NCBI GenBank assembly: GCA_900215285.1
Contig: OCMG01000004.1
Coordinates: 186,001-250,000, forward strand
Length of the DNA stretch: 64,000 nt
Direction: 5' to 3'
Source: Ensifer adhaerens
GTDB lineage: Bacteria; Pseudomonadota; Alphaproteobacteria; Rhizobiales; Rhizobiaceae
Shown: positions 17,938 to 27,873 of the stretch, in pieces
Numbering within the stretch: the first letter of the stretch is position 1
Layout of the letters: every line of letters starts with the position of its first letter
Position numbers and translations under genes: made by a program
Notes under the pieces: model-generated
Database searches by the model: none
Told to the model about the DNA's origin: nothing
Seen by the model: only the letters and a program-made list of their open reading frames with translations

Positions 17938-19500
17938 TTATTCCATCACGATTTCCATCGCTTCTTCATTATCCTCGTCCGACGCAGATTTCTTCGGCGT
18001 CTGCAGCAGCAGGAGCAACGGCATGACCACGATGGACATGAGCATCAACAGCTTGAAATCATCCGCGTAGGAAATGATCGTCGATTGCAGCGTCACGAGG
18101 CCGTCAAGCGTCGAGAGACCGCTGGTGGTGTGCGGATTGAGCCCGGCATGGGCCAGAGCCTGAAGCGACTGGTTGAACGGCGTCAGCGCGGCGCCGATCT
18201 CCGCATGGTTGACCTGAATATTGGAGGTCAACAGCGCGGAGACAACCGCAATACCCACACTCGAGCCGATATTGCGCGACAGATTGTAGAGACCTGTCCC
18301 ATCACCGCGCATTTCCGGTGGGAGTGTAGCAAAGGCTACTGTCGTCAGAGGAACAAAGAGCAGGCCGAGCCCGGCTCCCTGAACGAAGCCGACCCAGACA
18401 ATTTCCCATTGTGAGATGTCTGGTGTCCAGCCCGTCATGACATACATGGCAAAAGCGGTCACCGCGAGGCCGCCGAAAAGCAGAACCCGCGTGTCAATCT
18501 TGCCGATCGCACGGCCGACGAACATCATGCAGAGCATCGTACCGATACCGCGCGGGCCCATGACGAGGCCGGCCGTGATGACCGGGTAGCCCATCAGCGT
18601 TTGCAAATAGGGCGTCAGAAGCGCCAGCGATGCCAGCAGAACCACGCCGACCACGAAGATGAACAGCATGCTGACCGCGAAATTCCGGTCGAGGAACAGG
18701 CGCGGATTGACGAAGGACTTCTCCGCCGTCAGCGTATGGACGACGAGAAGGTAGAACGCGCCAGCTGCGACGATCGTTTCGAGAATGATTTCGCCGGAGG
18801 AGAACCAGTCGAGCTGCGAGCCGCGATCAAGCATCAGCTGAAGCGCGCCGATGGCGACCGACAGCATGCCGAAGCCGAACCAGTCAAGCTTGGCCTTGGC
18901 ATTGATCTCGGTTTCCTTGACGAAGGTGGCAATGCCCATGACGGCAAGCGCGCCGATCGGGACGTTGATGTAGAACACCCAGCGCCAGCTCAAATTGTCC
19001 GTCAGCCAGCCACCGATGACGGGACCCAAGATCGGGCCGACCATGACGGACACGCCGAAAAGGGCCATGGCGCGGCCGCGCTCTTCCGCGGAATAGATAT
19101 CCAGCAGGATGCTCTGCGACAGCGGCACGAGGGCTGCGCCGAAAAAGCCCTGCATCAGCCGGAAGGCGACGATCTGGGTGATGGACTGTGCGAGGCCACA
19201 AAGGATCGAAGAGACGACGAAGCCGACGATGCCGATCGACAGCATCCGCTTGCGGCCGAACTTGGCGGCCAGAAAGCCCGAGGGCGGCGTCATGATGGCG
19301 GCGGCGACGATATAGGAGGTCAGAACCCAGTTGATCTGGTCGGCACTGGCGGACACGCTGCCCTGGATATAGGGCAGCGCGACGTTGGCAATCGTGGTGT
19401 CCAGCGCCTGCATGATCACGGAGAGGATCACGCAGGCCGTGATGGCACCGCGATTGGCGACAGGCGTAAACCCTGCCGAGGATGTCGCCGCGTTACTCAT
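17938..19500 (-). CDS. emrB: DHA2-family multidrug efflux MFS transporter, EmrB type
   Basis: A 520-residue inner-membrane proton-driven exporter of the 14-helix DHA2 group. Family features include ALDTTIANVALPYIQG in TM1, the motif near FGRKRML between TM2 and TM3, and the motif-C region GPILGPVIGGWL followed by SWRWVFYINVPIG. It overlaps the emrA gene by 8 nt. With the EmrA adaptor and an outer-membrane TolC (not here) it would form a tripartite pump for hydrophobic toxins. The upstream MarR gene probably represses the operon. The drug range cannot be predicted. Confidence 0.92.
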   Translation of the reverse strand: MSNAATSSAGFTPVANRGAITACVILSVIMQALDTTIANVALPYIQGSVSASADQINWVLTSYIVAAAIMTPPSGFLAAKFGRKRMLSIGIVGFVVSSILCGLAQSITQIVAFRLMQGFFGAALVPLSQSILLDIYSAEERGRAMALFGVSVMVGPILGPVIGGWLTDNLSWRWVFYINVPIGALAVMGIATFVKETEINAKAKLDWFGFGMLSVAIGALQLMLDRGSQLDWFSSGEIILETIVAAGAFYLLVVHTLTAEKSFVNPRLFLDRNFAVSMLFIFVVGVVLLASLALLTPYLQTLMGYPVITAGLVMGPRGIGTMLCMMFVGRAIGKIDTRVLLFGGLAVTAFAMYVMTGWTPDISQWEIVWVGFVQGAGLGLLFVPLTTVAFATLPPEMRGDGTGLYNLSRNIGSSVGIAVVSALLTSNIQVNHAEIGAALTPFNQSLQALAHAGLNPHTTSGLSTLDGLVTLQSTIISYADDFKLLMLMSIVVMPLLLLLQTPKKSASDEDNEEAMEIVME

Positions 19501-20686
19501 GAGCGTAGGCCGTGTCTCTGCCCAACAGGTTTTCGACGAATTGCGGCAGGCCGCGGGCGTGGTTCGTGTCGATGCCGACCTCGGTGCTCATGCCGGCGCG
19601 CAGCTGCGGCTTGCCGTTCTCGGCGTTGACGGCGACGCGGAGCGGAATGCGCTGGACGACCTTCACCCAATTACCGGAGGAGTTCTGCGCCGGCAGAAGC
19701 GAGAAGCTCGATTCGGAGGCGGGGCTGACGCTGGCGACTTCACCCTTCCACGTCACACCCGGATAGGCATCGACGGAGATCGTCACCGGCTGGCCGGGCT
19801 TGACATAGGTCAGCTCAGTTTCCTTCGGGTTGGCTTCAATCCACATGTCCTTGGTCGAGACCAGCGAGAAGGCCGTCTGCGCCGGCTGGAGATAGGTGCC
19901 GATCTGGATGGCGTTCACATTGGTGGCGATGCCGTCGAACGGCGCCTTGACGATCGTATGGTCGAGCTGGCGCTGGGCATCCTCGACAGCCGCCTGCGCC
20001 TGCATGTATTCGGGGAATTGTTCGAGCGGCAGATCGACCTTGCCGTTGAGCTTGGCGAGTGTCGCGGCAGCTTCCGCCTGGGCGACATCGACCTTCTGTT
20101 TGGCAGCTTCCAGATCATGGCTGGCCTGATCGAGCGTGGCCTTCGATGCCGTCGCCGAGGACACGAGCTTCTGGGCGCGCTCGTAAGCGTCCTGGTAGAA
20201 GGGCAGATCGGCCTGGGCCTGAACGATCTGGGCCTGGTCCTGACGATAGGTTGCCTGAAGCGTGAGGAGATCGTTGCGCGCGGCGTCGACCTTGGCCTTC
20301 GCGCCATCAAGCGCAATCTTGAAGCTGGCAGGATCGAGCTTGTACAGAACCTGCCCTGCCGTCACCTTTTCGTTGTCATGCACTTCGATCGACTGAACCG
20401 TACCCGCAACGTCGGTGGAGATGCCGGCGATCCGTGCCTGAACATAGGCGTTGTCGATCGAGACGATCTGGCCACCCGTCACATAATAATAGCCACCGAT
20501 GACAAGCGCGACGGGAAGCGCAGCAAACAGCAGCGTGCGAACGCGCGAGCGCTTCGACTTGGCAGGAGCCGCCACCGGCGTCTCGGGCGGGATGACTGTG
20601 CTCTTGGCTTCGGACGTGTTGGCCGGGCGTTCCATCTTGGCGGCGCTCGCATCTTCACCCTGGCGGATCTTCACTGGCTCAGACAT
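19493..20686 (-). CDS. emrA: HlyD/EmrA-type membrane fusion protein
   Basis: A 397-residue periplasmic adaptor. A Lys/Arg-rich cytoplasmic tail with a single anchor helix (about 52-70, TLLFAALPVALVIGGYYYV) is followed by the barrel-sandwich half AGISTDVAGTVQSIEVHDN, a long alpha-helical hairpin (~125-235) and the beta-barrel with PGQPVTISVDAYPG. Start ATG 20686 is chosen because an earlier in-frame codon adds unrelated residues; it overlaps the marR end by 8 nt. It should link EmrB to an outer-membrane channel. Confidence 0.92.
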   Translation of the reverse strand: MSEPVKIRQGEDASAAKMERPANTSEAKSTVIPPETPVAAPAKSKRSRVRTLLFAALPVALVIGGYYYVTGGQIVSIDNAYVQARIAGISTDVAGTVQSIEVHDNEKVTAGQVLYKLDPASFKIALDGAKAKVDAARNDLLTLQATYRQDQAQIVQAQADLPFYQDAYERAQKLVSSATASKATLDQASHDLEAAKQKVDVAQAEAAATLAKLNGKVDLPLEQFPEYMQAQAAVEDAQRQLDHTIVKAPFDGIATNVNAIQIGTYLQPAQTAFSLVSTKDMWIEANPKETELTYVKPGQPVTISVDAYPGVTWKGEVASVSPASESSFSLLPAQNSSGNWVKVVQRIPLRVAVNAENGKPQLRAGMSTEVGIDTNHARGLPQFVENLLGRDTAYAHE

Positions 20687-21143
20687 TTCTTTTCTCAACT
20701 TCCACTGCCGAACGGCAGCCTTCAACAAGGTTGGATTTCATGGTTTCAAGCATCTGGAACAGCCGCACCTGGTCTGCATCAGGGATGCCTTCCAGCGCTT
20801 CTTCCCGGGTTTCAGTGCCGAGTTCGCGCATCTCTTCGAGAAGACCCCGCGCCTCGTCGGTCATGTAAAGAAGCCATATCCGGCGGTCGGTCTCATGCTT
20901 CCGTCGCTCGACGAGACCTCGTTCGGACAGCTTGTCGATGAGCCGCATCAGCGTGATCGGCTCGATCTCCTGCATCTCGGCGAGCGACTTCTGGTTCACG
21001 CCCTCGTTGCGCGAGAGCAGCGCCAGCGTCTGCCATTGCGAACGCGTGAGTCCGAGATGGCGCGCACGCTGTTCGAAGCGCTTGCGCATCAGCCGCGCCA
21101 CGTCATGCACCACTATGCCGATTGACTGATCTTGCCGCTGCAT
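20679..21143 (-). CDS. MarR-family transcriptional regulator
   Basis: A 154-residue winged-helix repressor. The recognition region reads LTRSQWQTLALLSRNEG, then LAEMQEIEPITLMRLIDKLSERGLVER and the wing HETDRRIWLLYMT, typical MarR sequence. It is the first gene of marR-emrA-emrB, each pair overlapping by 8 nt. MarR proteins normally repress their own operon and release on binding phenolic or drug ligands; a CTTA-N7-TAAG dyad sits just before its start. The pirin gene is divergent with 221 nt between. Confidence 0.92.
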   Translation of the reverse strand: MQRQDQSIGIVVHDVARLMRKRFEQRARHLGLTRSQWQTLALLSRNEGVNQKSLAEMQEIEPITLMRLIDKLSERGLVERRKHETDRRIWLLYMTDEARGLLEEMRELGTETREEALEGIPDADQVRLFQMLETMKSNLVEGCRSAVEVEKRNV

Positions 21144-21164
21144 CGTTTCGCCCGAAAAGATTAG

Positions 21165-21179
21165 CTTACTTATAATAAG
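21165..21179. promoter_or_regulatory. Candidate MarR operator
   Basis: A CTTA-N7-TAAG dyad in AT-rich DNA 22 nt upstream of the marR start, in the marR/pirin intergenic region. Position and AT-rich dyad form fit an autoregulatory site for the adjacent MarR protein; the arms are only 4 bp, so the call is tentative. Confidence 0.4.
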
Positions 21180-21364
21180 GCAGCATATATAATTTCACTT
21201 GCGCTTTGGCAAGGGGGCGTGACGGCGAGATGACAAAAATCAGCTGCCGCGATATCGCGCGGAGGGAAAAAGGTTCGGCGTGGTTATCAAATCGTCTTCC
21301 ATGAATTGCACTTGCCGCCGGAGGGAGTAGTTTAGCGGCAGGAAAATCAACGAAAGGAAGGCCC

Positions 21365-22288
21365 ATGTCCTTTTTTCCCGGACAGGATCCAGAGCCTGGC
21401 GACGCGAGCGCCTGCGACGCCGTCGAACTGCTGATCGTTCCGCGCACCAGCGATATCGGCGGCCTGGAAGTGCGCCGCGCCCTGCCCTCGGCCAAGCGCC
21501 GGCTCGTCGGGCCGTTCATCTTCTTCGACCGGATGGGACCGGCGGTTCTCAAGGCAGACGCCGCGCTCGACGTGCGCCCTCACCCGCATATCGGGCTCTC
21601 GACCGTCACCTATCTCTTCGACGGACAGATCACCCACAAGGACAGCCTCGGCAACGACATGGTCATCCAGCCGGGCGACATCAACCTCATGACGGCCGGA
21701 CGCGGGATCGTGCATTCCGAGCGCTCGCCGGAAAAGCTGCGCGGTCATCCGCAATCGATTTCCGGGCTGCAGACCTGGCTGGCCCTGCCCGATCAGTTGG
21801 AAGAGATCGACCCGAGCTTTGCGCATACAGAAGCCGCCGTGATGCCGGCGTTTTCTGAAGCCGGGCTCACGGGCCGGCTCGTCATCGGTGACTATCAGGG
21901 CATTACCTCGCCGGTGAAAGTGCCGACCGGCACGCTCTATCTCGACATCAAGCTCGACCCAGGTGCACGCTTCTCGCTCGCGCCGAAATGGGAAGAACGC
22001 GCAGCCTATGTGCTCGCCGGCTCCGTGACGGTTGCCGGAACCACTTTCGAGGCGGATCAGCTGCTCGTGCTCAGCCCGCGCGACGCCATCCTGTTCGAAG
22101 CCGGGCCGCTCGGCGCGCATGTCATGTTCTTTGGCGGCGATGCGCTGAATTCGCAGCGCTACATCTGGTGGAATTTCGTTTCGTCGTCCAAGGAGCGCAT
22201 CGAACAGGCGAAGGAAGAGTGGAAAACGGGCCGCTTTGACATCGTGCCGGGTGACGAGGAAGAGTTCGTGCCATTGCCACAGGGCTGA
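21365..22288 (+). CDS. Pirin-family protein
   Basis: A 307-residue bicupin. The metal-binding set of pirins is present: RPHPHIGLSTVTYLFDG (the two histidines of HPHIG), and the histidine and glutamate in RGIVHSERSP. Bacterial pirins are iron-binding proteins; some show quercetinase-like activity or modulate metabolism by protein contact. ATG 21365 follows a strong AAAGGAAGG site. It is divergent from marR-emrAB, and pirins are often found near stress- or drug-responsive regulators, but the function here is unknown. Confidence 0.9.
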   Translation: MSFFPGQDPEPGDASACDAVELLIVPRTSDIGGLEVRRALPSAKRRLVGPFIFFDRMGPAVLKADAALDVRPHPHIGLSTVTYLFDGQITHKDSLGNDMVIQPGDINLMTAGRGIVHSERSPEKLRGHPQSISGLQTWLALPDQLEEIDPSFAHTEAAVMPAFSEAGLTGRLVIGDYQGITSPVKVPTGTLYLDIKLDPGARFSLAPKWEERAAYVLAGSVTVAGTTFEADQLLVLSPRDAILFEAGPLGAHVMFFGGDALNSQRYIWWNFVSSSKERIEQAKEEWKTGRFDIVPGDEEEFVPLPQG

Positions 22289-22519
22289 AATGAATTATCT
22301 TAAGATGACCTTGGTGGGTCATCGTCTTGCCGCTTTCAACGCAGAACACGATGGACTATAGGCAGTGGATTGCCTGATCGGGGAGAAGAGCAGGCATGAA
22401 ACGGGGATGAGCGGCGACAGTCCTGTCGGCTGACTTGCTTCCTTAATTTTGTGAATGCGATTCCGAAAACGATGCGGCGGCGCGGGTCTGCCGGAATTGC
22501 TGTAGAAGGCCGAGATCAA

Positions 22520-24433
22520 TTGACGAGCGTACCATCCACCCCTCTGCTCGACACCGTCCATATTCCGGCGGACCTGAAGCAGGTCGAAGACCGTGATCTG
22601 CCGCAGCTCGCCTCCGAGCTTCGGGCGGCAATGATCGACGCCGTGTCGAAGACGGGCGGGCATCTGGGCGCGGGTCTGGGCGTCGTCGAGCTGACGATTG
22701 CGCTTCACAAGGTCTTCAACACGCCGGACGACCGCATCATCTTTGATGTCGGCCACCAGTGCTATCCCCACAAGATCCTCACAGGCCGGCGCGAGCGCAT
22801 TCGCACGCTGCGCCAGGAAAACGGCTTGTCCGGCTTCACCAAGCGCGGCGAGAGCGAATACGATCCCTTTGGCGCCGGCCATTCCTCGACCTCGATTTCG
22901 GCAGGACTCGGCATGGCGGTGGCTGCCGATCTGCAGGGCAGCGACCGGCGTGTGATTGCCGTCATTGGCGACGGCGCGATGTCGGCCGGCATGGCGTTTG
23001 AAGCGCTCAATAATGCCGGCGCGCTCGATGCGCGCCTGATCGTCATCCTCAACGACAACGACATGTCGATTGCCCCGCCGACCGGGGCCATGAGCGCCTA
23101 TCTGGCCCGTCTCGCCTCGGGACGCACCTATATGGGCGTGCGCGAATTCGGCAAGAAGCTGACGGCTTATCTCGGCAAGACGGTGGACAGGGCGATCACC
23201 CGTGCCGTCGAACACGCGCGCGGCTATGTGACCGGTGGCACGATGTTCGAGGAGTTGGGCTTCTACCATATCGGCCCGATTGACGGACATTCCTTCGACC
23301 ATCTCCTGCCTGTCTTGCGCAATGTCCGCGACAACCAGCAGGGTCCGGTGCTGATCCATGTCGTGACGCAGAAGGGCAAGGGCTATGCGCCCGCCGAAGC
23401 CGCTGCCGACAAGTATCATGGCGTCAACAAGTTCGATGTCATCACCGGCGCGCAGGCCAAGGTGAAGCCGAATGCGCCAAGCTATACCGCCGTCTTTGGC
23501 GAGACGCTCGTGCAGGAAGGCGCGCTTGACGAGAAGATTGTCGCCATCACCGCCGCCATGCCGTCCGGCACCGGCGTCGACAAGTTTGCAGACGCCTTCC
23601 CTGCCCGCACCTTTGATGTCGGCATTGCCGAGCAGCATGCCGTGACTTTTGCCGCCGGCCTTGCCTGCGACGGGATGAAGCCCTTTGCGGCGCTCTATTC
23701 CACCTTCCTGCAGCGCGCCTATGACCAGGTCGTGCATGACGTGGCGATCCAGAAGTTGTCCGTGCGCTTCCCCATCGACCGCGCGGGTTTCGTCGGCGCC
23801 GACGGGCCGACGCATGCGGGCTCGTTCGACACCGGCTATCTTGCCATGCTGCCGGGCTTTGTCGTCATGGCCGCCAGCGACGAGGCGGAGCTGAAGCATA
23901 TGGTGCGCACCGCCGTTGCCTATGACGAAGGCCCAATCTCGTTCCGCTATCCGCGCGGCGAAGGCGTCGGCGTCGAGATGCCTGAGCGCGGCTCGATCCT
24001 CGAGATCGGCAAGGGCCGGATCGTCAAGGAAGGCACCAAGGTCGCCCTCCTCTCCTTCGGCACGCGTCTTGCGGACTGTCTGCTGGCCGCGGAAGATCTG
24101 GAGGCTGCCGGCCTCTCGACCACGGTCGCCAATGCGCGCTTCGCCAAGCCGCTCGATGAGGACATGATCCGCCGCCTGGCGCGCGAGCATGAAGTGCTGG
24201 TGACGATCGAGGAAGGCTCCATCGGCGGCTTTGCCAGCCATGTCCTGCAGTTCCTCGCCCGCGAAGGGCTGATCGACGGAGGCCTGAAGGTCCGCCCGAT
24301 GGTACTGCCGGATGTCTGGATGGATCAGGCGAAGCCGGAAGCCATGTATGCCAAGGCGGGGCTGGACCGCGCGGGGATTGTCAGGACGGTGTTCGAAGCG
24401 CTTGGGACGGCGCATCTGACGCAGCGGGCTTGA
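22520..24433 (+). CDS. dxs: 1-deoxy-D-xylulose-5-phosphate synthase
   Basis: First enzyme of the MEP isoprenoid pathway: pyruvate plus glyceraldehyde-3-phosphate to DXP, thiamine-diphosphate dependent, cytosolic dimer. Expected blocks are present: [33 protein letters not shown], the ThDP/Mg site GDGAMSAG with [20 protein letters not shown] and the C-terminal transketolase domain. The TTG at 22520 gives a 637-residue protein of standard length beginning [10 protein letters not shown]; the open frame extends to 22451 but is not family-like there. Supplies precursors for the polyprenyl synthase and ubiquinone side chain (ubiA) encoded further on. Confidence 0.95.
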   Translation: MTSVPSTPLLDTVHIPADLKQVEDRDLPQLASELRAAMIDAVSKTGGHLGAGLGVVELTIALHKVFNTPDDRIIFDVGHQCYPHKILTGRRERIRTLRQENGLSGFTKRGESEYDPFGAGHSSTSISAGLGMAVAADLQGSDRRVIAVIGDGAMSAGMAFEALNNAGALDARLIVILNDNDMSIAPPTGAMSAYLARLASGRTYMGVREFGKKLTAYLGKTVDRAITRAVEHARGYVTGGTMFEELGFYHIGPIDGHSFDHLLPVLRNVRDNQQGPVLIHVVTQKGKGYAPAEAAADKYHGVNKFDVITGAQAKVKPNAPSYTAVFGETLVQEGALDEKIVAITAAMPSGTGVDKFADAFPARTFDVGIAEQHAVTFAAGLACDGMKPFAALYSTFLQRAYDQVVHDVAIQKLSVRFPIDRAGFVGADGPTHAGSFDTGYLAMLPGFVVMAASDEAELKHMVRTAVAYDEGPISFRYPRGEGVGVEMPERGSILEIGKGRIVKEGTKVALLSFGTRLADCLLAAEDLEAAGLSTTVANARFAKPLDEDMIRRLAREHEVLVTIEEGSIGGFASHVLQFLAREGLIDGGLKVRPMVLPDVWMDQAKPEAMYAKAGLDRAGIVRTVFEALGTAHLTQRA

Positions 24434-24454
24434 GGTTCGCTTAGCGGATCTGAA

Positions 24455-24686
24455 AAGTCCCCCTCTGGCTGCCGCCATCTCCCCCACAAGGGGGGAGACG
24501 GATGGGGAGACGCCTCTTGCCCCAAATTGCTGTACCGGACTCTCAGATGTCCACGCTAACTCACGCGCTGTGCTGCCACCACCTTTTCAGCGGCCCCATT
24601 GCATTCAGCGCTAGAGATCGGCTGCGTCGGTGCCTCCTGCCATCTCCCCCCTTGTGGGGGAGATGCCGGCAGGCAGAGGGGGTCTT
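24455..24686. repeat. Family-A palindromic element, copy 2
   Basis: A 232-bp element between dxs and the DUF4424 gene. Its outer ends are imperfect inverted repeats (AAGTCCCCCTCTG and CAGAGGGGGTCTT). Each end leads into a CTCCCCC...GGGGGAG hairpin, with ~110 bp of unrelated spacer in the middle. The architecture equals that at 54761-54988. It has no plausible gene. Confidence 0.8.
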
Positions 24687-24705
24687 AAGCCGCAAACTTT
24701 CCTCA

Positions 24706-25731
24706 CTACTGAAAATTCGCCGGCACCAGCAGCAATATCTCCAAATCCCTCTCCGGATAGAACTCCGTCTTCTGCATCTCGAACGTGGTTGGCCCGGTCT
24801 TCTTGATCCCCTCGCCACAGAGGCTGATGATGTTTTCCGGCTTGCCCTTGTCCACCGTCAGCGTGAACTTGCCGATGGGGCCGGCCCAGTTGTTGCCGGT
24901 CATCAGGATGTAGGAAATCCAGTTCTCGACATAGAGCGGCCCCTTGCCGGCCTGGTTGGACTTCCAGCTCTTCTGGGCAACCTTGACCATGTTGTCGTCG
25001 AGGCAGTAGCGCTTGAGATAGTCGTTCCACTGCTCGCCTTTCGGCTGGCCGTTTTCGTCCAGATAGGTCACATCGACCGTGCCGCCCACGCTGGTCTTGT
25101 AGCTGTGCTTGACGATGGCGTCCTTCCCCGCCGGATAGACGGTCTTCCACCAGTAGACCGAACGCAGCGTCCAGTTCGAGGTCGGATGATCCTTCATGCC
25201 CTTGCCGTCGTCCCATTGATCGACACGTACGAGGCCGAGTGTCACCAGTTCGGCCAGCTTGTCGGCCGGCAGCTTTTCGAGCGCTGCGGTCGAGGCTTGC
25301 GAATTGGGAATGAGCGGAATGTCGGGCGCCTTCAGGTGGTCCGTCAGGTCGACGCCGTGGACCAGCGCCTGCTGCTGCAGCTCGGGCTTGATGTCCTTGC
25401 CGTCCTGGTTGACCGTGAAGCCGAGGAAATTGTCGCCGGCATCATAGTCGATCGCCACATTGAGTTCGACGCCGCTCTCGATATCCGGCATCGGAAAGGC
25501 GACCAGCGACTCGATGTCCTTGTCTGCCTTGTTGTGGAAACGATATTCGACCGCGACCTTTTCCGGCGAGACAAAGAGTTTTTCTTCAGCCATCTGGATG
25601 TCGTCGGTCTGCACGAATTCCAGCCCACCCGTCTTCATCTGGGCGGTCGAGTCATTGGCAATCGCCGGCGTAATGGCGCCCGCAATGCCAAATGCGGCCA
25701 GCGCGCAAAGTGTTTGCACCGTCTTCGTCAT
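24706..25731 (-). CDS. DUF4424 secreted protein
   Basis: A 341-residue protein with a Sec signal peptide (residues 1-25, ending TPAIAN). The mature part begins DSTAQMKTGGLEFVQTDDIQM, continues with EYRFHNKADKDIESLVAFPMP, and has a C-terminal KFTLTVDKGKPENIISLC; these match DUF4424, a periplasmic family common in rhizobia and of unknown function. It is isolated: a family-A element follows its stop and the chemoreceptor gene ends 63 nt before its start. Confidence 0.8.
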   Translation of the reverse strand: MTKTVQTLCALAAFGIAGAITPAIANDSTAQMKTGGLEFVQTDDIQMAEEKLFVSPEKVAVEYRFHNKADKDIESLVAFPMPDIESGVELNVAIDYDAGDNFLGFTVNQDGKDIKPELQQQALVHGVDLTDHLKAPDIPLIPNSQASTAALEKLPADKLAELVTLGLVRVDQWDDGKGMKDHPTSNWTLRSVYWWKTVYPAGKDAIVKHSYKTSVGGTVDVTYLDENGQPKGEQWNDYLKRYCLDDNMVKVAQKSWKSNQAGKGPLYVENWISYILMTGNNWAGPIGKFTLTVDKGKPENIISLCGEGIKKTGPTTFEMQKTEFYPERDLEILLLVPANFQ

Positions 25732-25794
25732 GTCGGTCTGTCCCCTCTTGTCCCCGACAGACGATAAGCACGGCCCATGCGCGGCGGCAAGAGA

Positions 25795-27645
25795 TCACGC
25801 GGCGTTGCTGCGCCGGCTCTCCCCCTGGCTGCCGGAAAGAGTAAAGCGGTCCACCATGTCGCGCAGGTGCGAGGCCTCGTTGGCAAGGCCCGTCGTTGCC
25901 GCGTCCGTGCGCTCCACCATCGAGACATTCTGCTGGGTGACATGGTCCAGCGTCCCCAGCGCGCGACTGACGGCATCCAGGCTCGCCGACTGCTCGCCAC
26001 TCGCCTTGGTGATGGCATCCATCAGTTCATTGATGGAAACGATATAGCCGCTGATCATGTTGAGCGCTTCGCCGGCATCGCGAACATGGGCGACCCCGCC
26101 TGCGACCTCGCGGGAGGAATTCTCGATCAGCATCTTGATCTCGCGCGCCGCATCGGCGGAGCGGCCGGCCAGGGCGCGGACTTCCTGCGCCACGACCGCA
26201 AACCCCTTGCCGGCATCGCCAGCGCGGGCAGCCTCGACGCCGGCGTTGAGCGCGAGGAGATTGGTCTGGAAGGCGATCTCGTCGATCACGCCGATGATGT
26301 TGGCGATCCGCGCGGAGGATTCCTCAATACGGCCCATCGCCTCTTCGGCATTGGCAACCACGGTGCCGGACTTGTGTGCGCTGTCATTGGCCTGGGCGGC
26401 GACGGTTCTGGCTTCCGCGACGCGCTTGGCCGAGGAGGCGACATGCTGCGTGATTTGCGTCAGGGCCTCGGTGGTCTCGTCCAGAGAGTTGGCCTGGCTC
26501 TCGGTGCGCTTCGACAATTCGCCGACGCCCGAGGCGATTTCGCTGCTGCCCTGGTCGATGGAGCCGGCAGCATCGCGGATCGCCGTCAGGGTCTCGCCCA
26601 ATTGACGAACCGAGTCGTTGAAGTCCTTGCGCAATTCCTCGAACTCGGGTGCGAAGCGCGCGTCCAGGCTGACGGAGAGATCACCGGAGGCGAGACGCTT
26701 CAGGCCGCCCGCAAGGCCGGAGGTGGCGATCCGAAGCCGCTCGGCGGCATCGGCTTCCGCCTTTTCCTGTGCGGCCAGTCGATCCGCCTCGGCAGTGAGC
26801 CGATGATCTTCCGCCTCCTTTTCCAGCCGCTTGTTGGCGGCAGAGGCATCACGGAAGACATCGAGCGAACGGGCGAGCGCCCCGATCTCGTCCTTGCGCC
26901 GCGCCATTCCTGTCGAGACCGAGAGATCGCCCGCGGCCAGGCGGCTGGTCAGGCTTGCGAGACGGCGCAGCGGCCGCAGGGTTGTGAGGCGCAGCAGCCC
27001 GAAAATCAGGATGAGCGTGACCGCCAGCGTGCCAAGGCCGGTCAAAATGCGACCGGTCAATCTTTGCTGCCAGGCGGCAAGGTCGGGCCCAAGGTCGATT
27101 GCAGCACTGTAGACCCCCATCGCCTCGCCCGGCTGAATGTCCATCATGCCGGTGTGGCAACCGGCACAGCGCTCGTCGGCCGCGCTGCCCTGCCCCAGGA
27201 TAACGGGACGCGACAGGCGCAGGGTCGAGCCGTTTTCAATGGTGGCCGCGCGTTCCTTCGAAGACAGAACCTGTCTGTCGAATTCGTCATGGGCCGGCAG
27301 TTGCCGACCGCCCTGCTGCTTCTGGAAATTCAGGATCTTTTCGCCCATGACTATCCAGATGCCGATGCCCGCATTGGACTTGGAAAATTGCGCCATCGTG
27401 CCGTTGAGCGTTTCCACGGCCGGGTCGCCATCCTCGATCTGGCCACGATTGAGCATGGCCTGGACATGGACAGCCTCCAGCATATCGAGCGCCGCATTGC
27501 CGCGCAGCTCGCCATTTGTCTCGATGCGGCGCCTGTCGCCGGCGATATCAGCCGCAACCTTGATCGCTTCGCCGGTGATCAGCACAGCGGATACGCTCAG
27601 GAGGATCTGCGCCGTCAGGGGAAGTGCGCGAAGTCTGGAAAACAT
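25795..27645 (-). CDS. Methyl-accepting chemotaxis protein with periplasmic CxxCH haem motif
   Basis: A 616-residue chemoreceptor. TM1 ~11-34, periplasmic sensor ~35-197, TM2 ~198-218, a HAMP at ~220-272, a second HAMP-like stretch (LASGDLSVSLDARFAPEFEE) near 325, and the MCP signalling hairpin with EIAFQTNLLALNAGVEAARA at its tip. The sensor contains CAGCH at 160-164, a c-type haem attachment motif, in a Tll0287/DUF3365-like domain. It may therefore sense redox state, oxygen or NO. No CheR-binding pentapeptide is seen at the C-terminus. ATG 27645 is preferred for its GGAG site at six nt. Confidence 0.9.
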   Translation of the reverse strand: MFSRLRALPLTAQILLSVSAVLITGEAIKVAADIAGDRRRIETNGELRGNAALDMLEAVHVQAMLNRGQIEDGDPAVETLNGTMAQFSKSNAGIGIWIVMGEKILNFQKQQGGRQLPAHDEFDRQVLSSKERAATIENGSTLRLSRPVILGQGSAADERCAGCHTGMMDIQPGEAMGVYSAAIDLGPDLAAWQQRLTGRILTGLGTLAVTLILIFGLLRLTTLRPLRRLASLTSRLAAGDLSVSTGMARRKDEIGALARSLDVFRDASAANKRLEKEAEDHRLTAEADRLAAQEKAEADAAERLRIATSGLAGGLKRLASGDLSVSLDARFAPEFEELRKDFNDSVRQLGETLTAIRDAAGSIDQGSSEIASGVGELSKRTESQANSLDETTEALTQITQHVASSAKRVAEARTVAAQANDSAHKSGTVVANAEEAMGRIEESSARIANIIGVIDEIAFQTNLLALNAGVEAARAGDAGKGFAVVAQEVRALAGRSADAAREIKMLIENSSREVAGGVAHVRDAGEALNMISGYIVSINELMDAITKASGEQSASLDAVSRALGTLDHVTQQNVSMVERTDAATTGLANEASHLRDMVDRFTLSGSQGESRRSNAA

Positions 27646-27873
27646 GGCAAGCTCCAACCGCTCCGCGCACGCGCGAAGCCTTTATTTGCGCCACACTATC
27701 CGGAAATCCGTTAAGGTATGCTGAAATACAAAATTGATCTTTGTCAATTACGCATTGATTTCAATGATTTGAACGTTATTCTAATATGAAAGCGGCCGAG
27801 GCGCCGCCGAGTTCCAGCGGCTCTCATTCCGATTTTTCTTGCGTTGTTTCAAAGCGCAGGCCAAGAGGTCGGC

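Noticed and set aside
22319..24487. Long open frame (722 codons) on the minus strand
   Set aside because: It is antisense to dxs, which has every family motif; long antisense frames are expected in GC-rich coding DNA. Similar antisense frames over other genes were dropped for the same reason.
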